DNA from: Rhodococcus sp. Leaf278
GTDB taxonomy: Bacteria > Actinomycetota > Actinomycetes > Mycobacteriales > Mycobacteriaceae
Assembly (NCBI RefSeq): GCF_001426085.1
Contig: NZ_LMRR01000012.1
Coordinates: 251,318-315,317 of the forward strand
Direction of reading: 5' to 3'
Length of the DNA: 64,000 nt
Part shown: piece by piece, positions 63,901 to 64,000 of the stretch
Layout of the letters: each line of letters opens with the position of its first letter
Position numbering within the stretch: position 1 is the stretch's first letter
The notes under the pieces: generated by a model
Seen by the model: only the letters and a program-made list of their open reading frames with translations
Databases searched by the model: none
What the model was told of the DNA's origin: nothing
Program-made: the position numbers and the translations under genes

Positions 63901-64000
63901 GTGCCTCGCCGGTCACCGCTCGTCGAATTCTCGGCCTGTCCCTTCCCTCTCTCGGCGTGCTCGCCGCCGAGCCCCTCTATCTGCTGTTCGATGCCGCTGT
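63897..64000 (+). CDS. dinF: MATE-family efflux transporter, first 34 codons (cut by window end)
   Basis: The frame starts at GTG 63897 inside the nrnA stop (GTGA) and stays open to the window edge. It reads VSASPVTARRILGLSLPSLG followed by VLAAEPLYLLFDAAV, which is the first helix of a DinF-like MATE transporter; the LAAEPLYLLFD motif is typical. M. tuberculosis dinF (Rv2836c) is in the same position. Only the N-terminus is visible, so the substrate and integrity cannot be judged. Confidence 0.8.
   Translation, partial: MSASPVTARRILGLSLPSLGVLAAEPLYLLFDAA

Overview
The window is high-GC actinobacterial chromosome. It codes for mycothione reductase, an EfpA-type multidrug transporter, an Lsr2 nucleoid protein and a Rip1-type site-2 protease. 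Many starts are GTG, gene ends often overlap as ATGA or GTGA, and several genes have a TANNNT -10 element a few bases before the start codon. From memory, the backbone gene order (rplS-lepB-rnhB, yraN-comM-dprA, xerC, rpsB-tsf, pyrH-frr-cdsA, dxr-rip1-ispG, map, mtr, mqo, cobO-cobB, cysG-efpA, proS, rimP-nusA-infB-rbfA-nrnA-dinF) closely follows the Mycobacterium tuberculosis Rv2904c to Rv2836c region. Together with the protein sequences this points to Rhodococcus or a close relative. No rRNA, tRNA, prophage, IS element or CRISPR array was seen.

Layout. Positions 1-4.0 kb hold the end of tex, a membrane protein, rplS, lepB, rnhB and a DUF2469 gene. An lsr2-family gene at 4.4 kb sits between AT-richer DNA and a rho-independent terminator. 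From 5.1 to 11.4 kb come the DNA-processing cluster yraN-comM-dprA, an iron-linked siderophore-interacting protein, xerC and an orphan MinD-like ATPase. From 11.4 to 17.3 kb come an M23 peptidase, rpsB-tsf, pyrH-frr-cdsA and a methyltransferase. From 17.3 to 31.9 kb are a CitE-like lyase, a LapA-like protein, rlmN, puuE, the isoprenoid/protease cluster dxr-rip1-ispG, a GNAT protein, a lipoprotein PBP, a LuxR regulator, map and cobQ. From 32 to 37 kb are mtr with a lipase-like hydrolase, then mqo with an ElaA-like acetyltransferase.

A cobalamin riboswitch at about 37.25-37.37 kb, just after a perfect 19-bp hairpin, precedes a ChlI/ChlD-fused chelatase gene, cobO, cobB and a cobE-like gene. cysG (siroheme/precorrin-2) and efpA follow after an oxidoreductase, a PhoD-like phosphatase and an ABC-F protein. 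Between efpA and proS, which are neighbours in M. tuberculosis, there is an accessory segment at 49.06-52.2 kb. It contains an AbiEi/DUF559 nuclease-like gene bracketed by two 48-bp direct repeats, each built around a 34-bp imperfect palindrome, and an overlapping DUF2786-yaaA pair. From 52.2 kb to the end are proS, an acyl-CoA dehydrogenase-like gene, a Tat-lipoprotein/ferritin-like pair, and the translation cluster rimP-nusA-ylxR-infB-DUF503-rbfA-nrnA, running into the first codons of a MATE transporter.

Most of the window is housekeeping. The best candidates for something new are the repeat-bracketed AbiEi/DUF559 locus, the paired DnaA-box-like motifs found both there and upstream of yraN-comM-dprA, the lsr2 paralogue locus with its inverted repeat, and several enzyme-fold proteins with an altered active-site residue.
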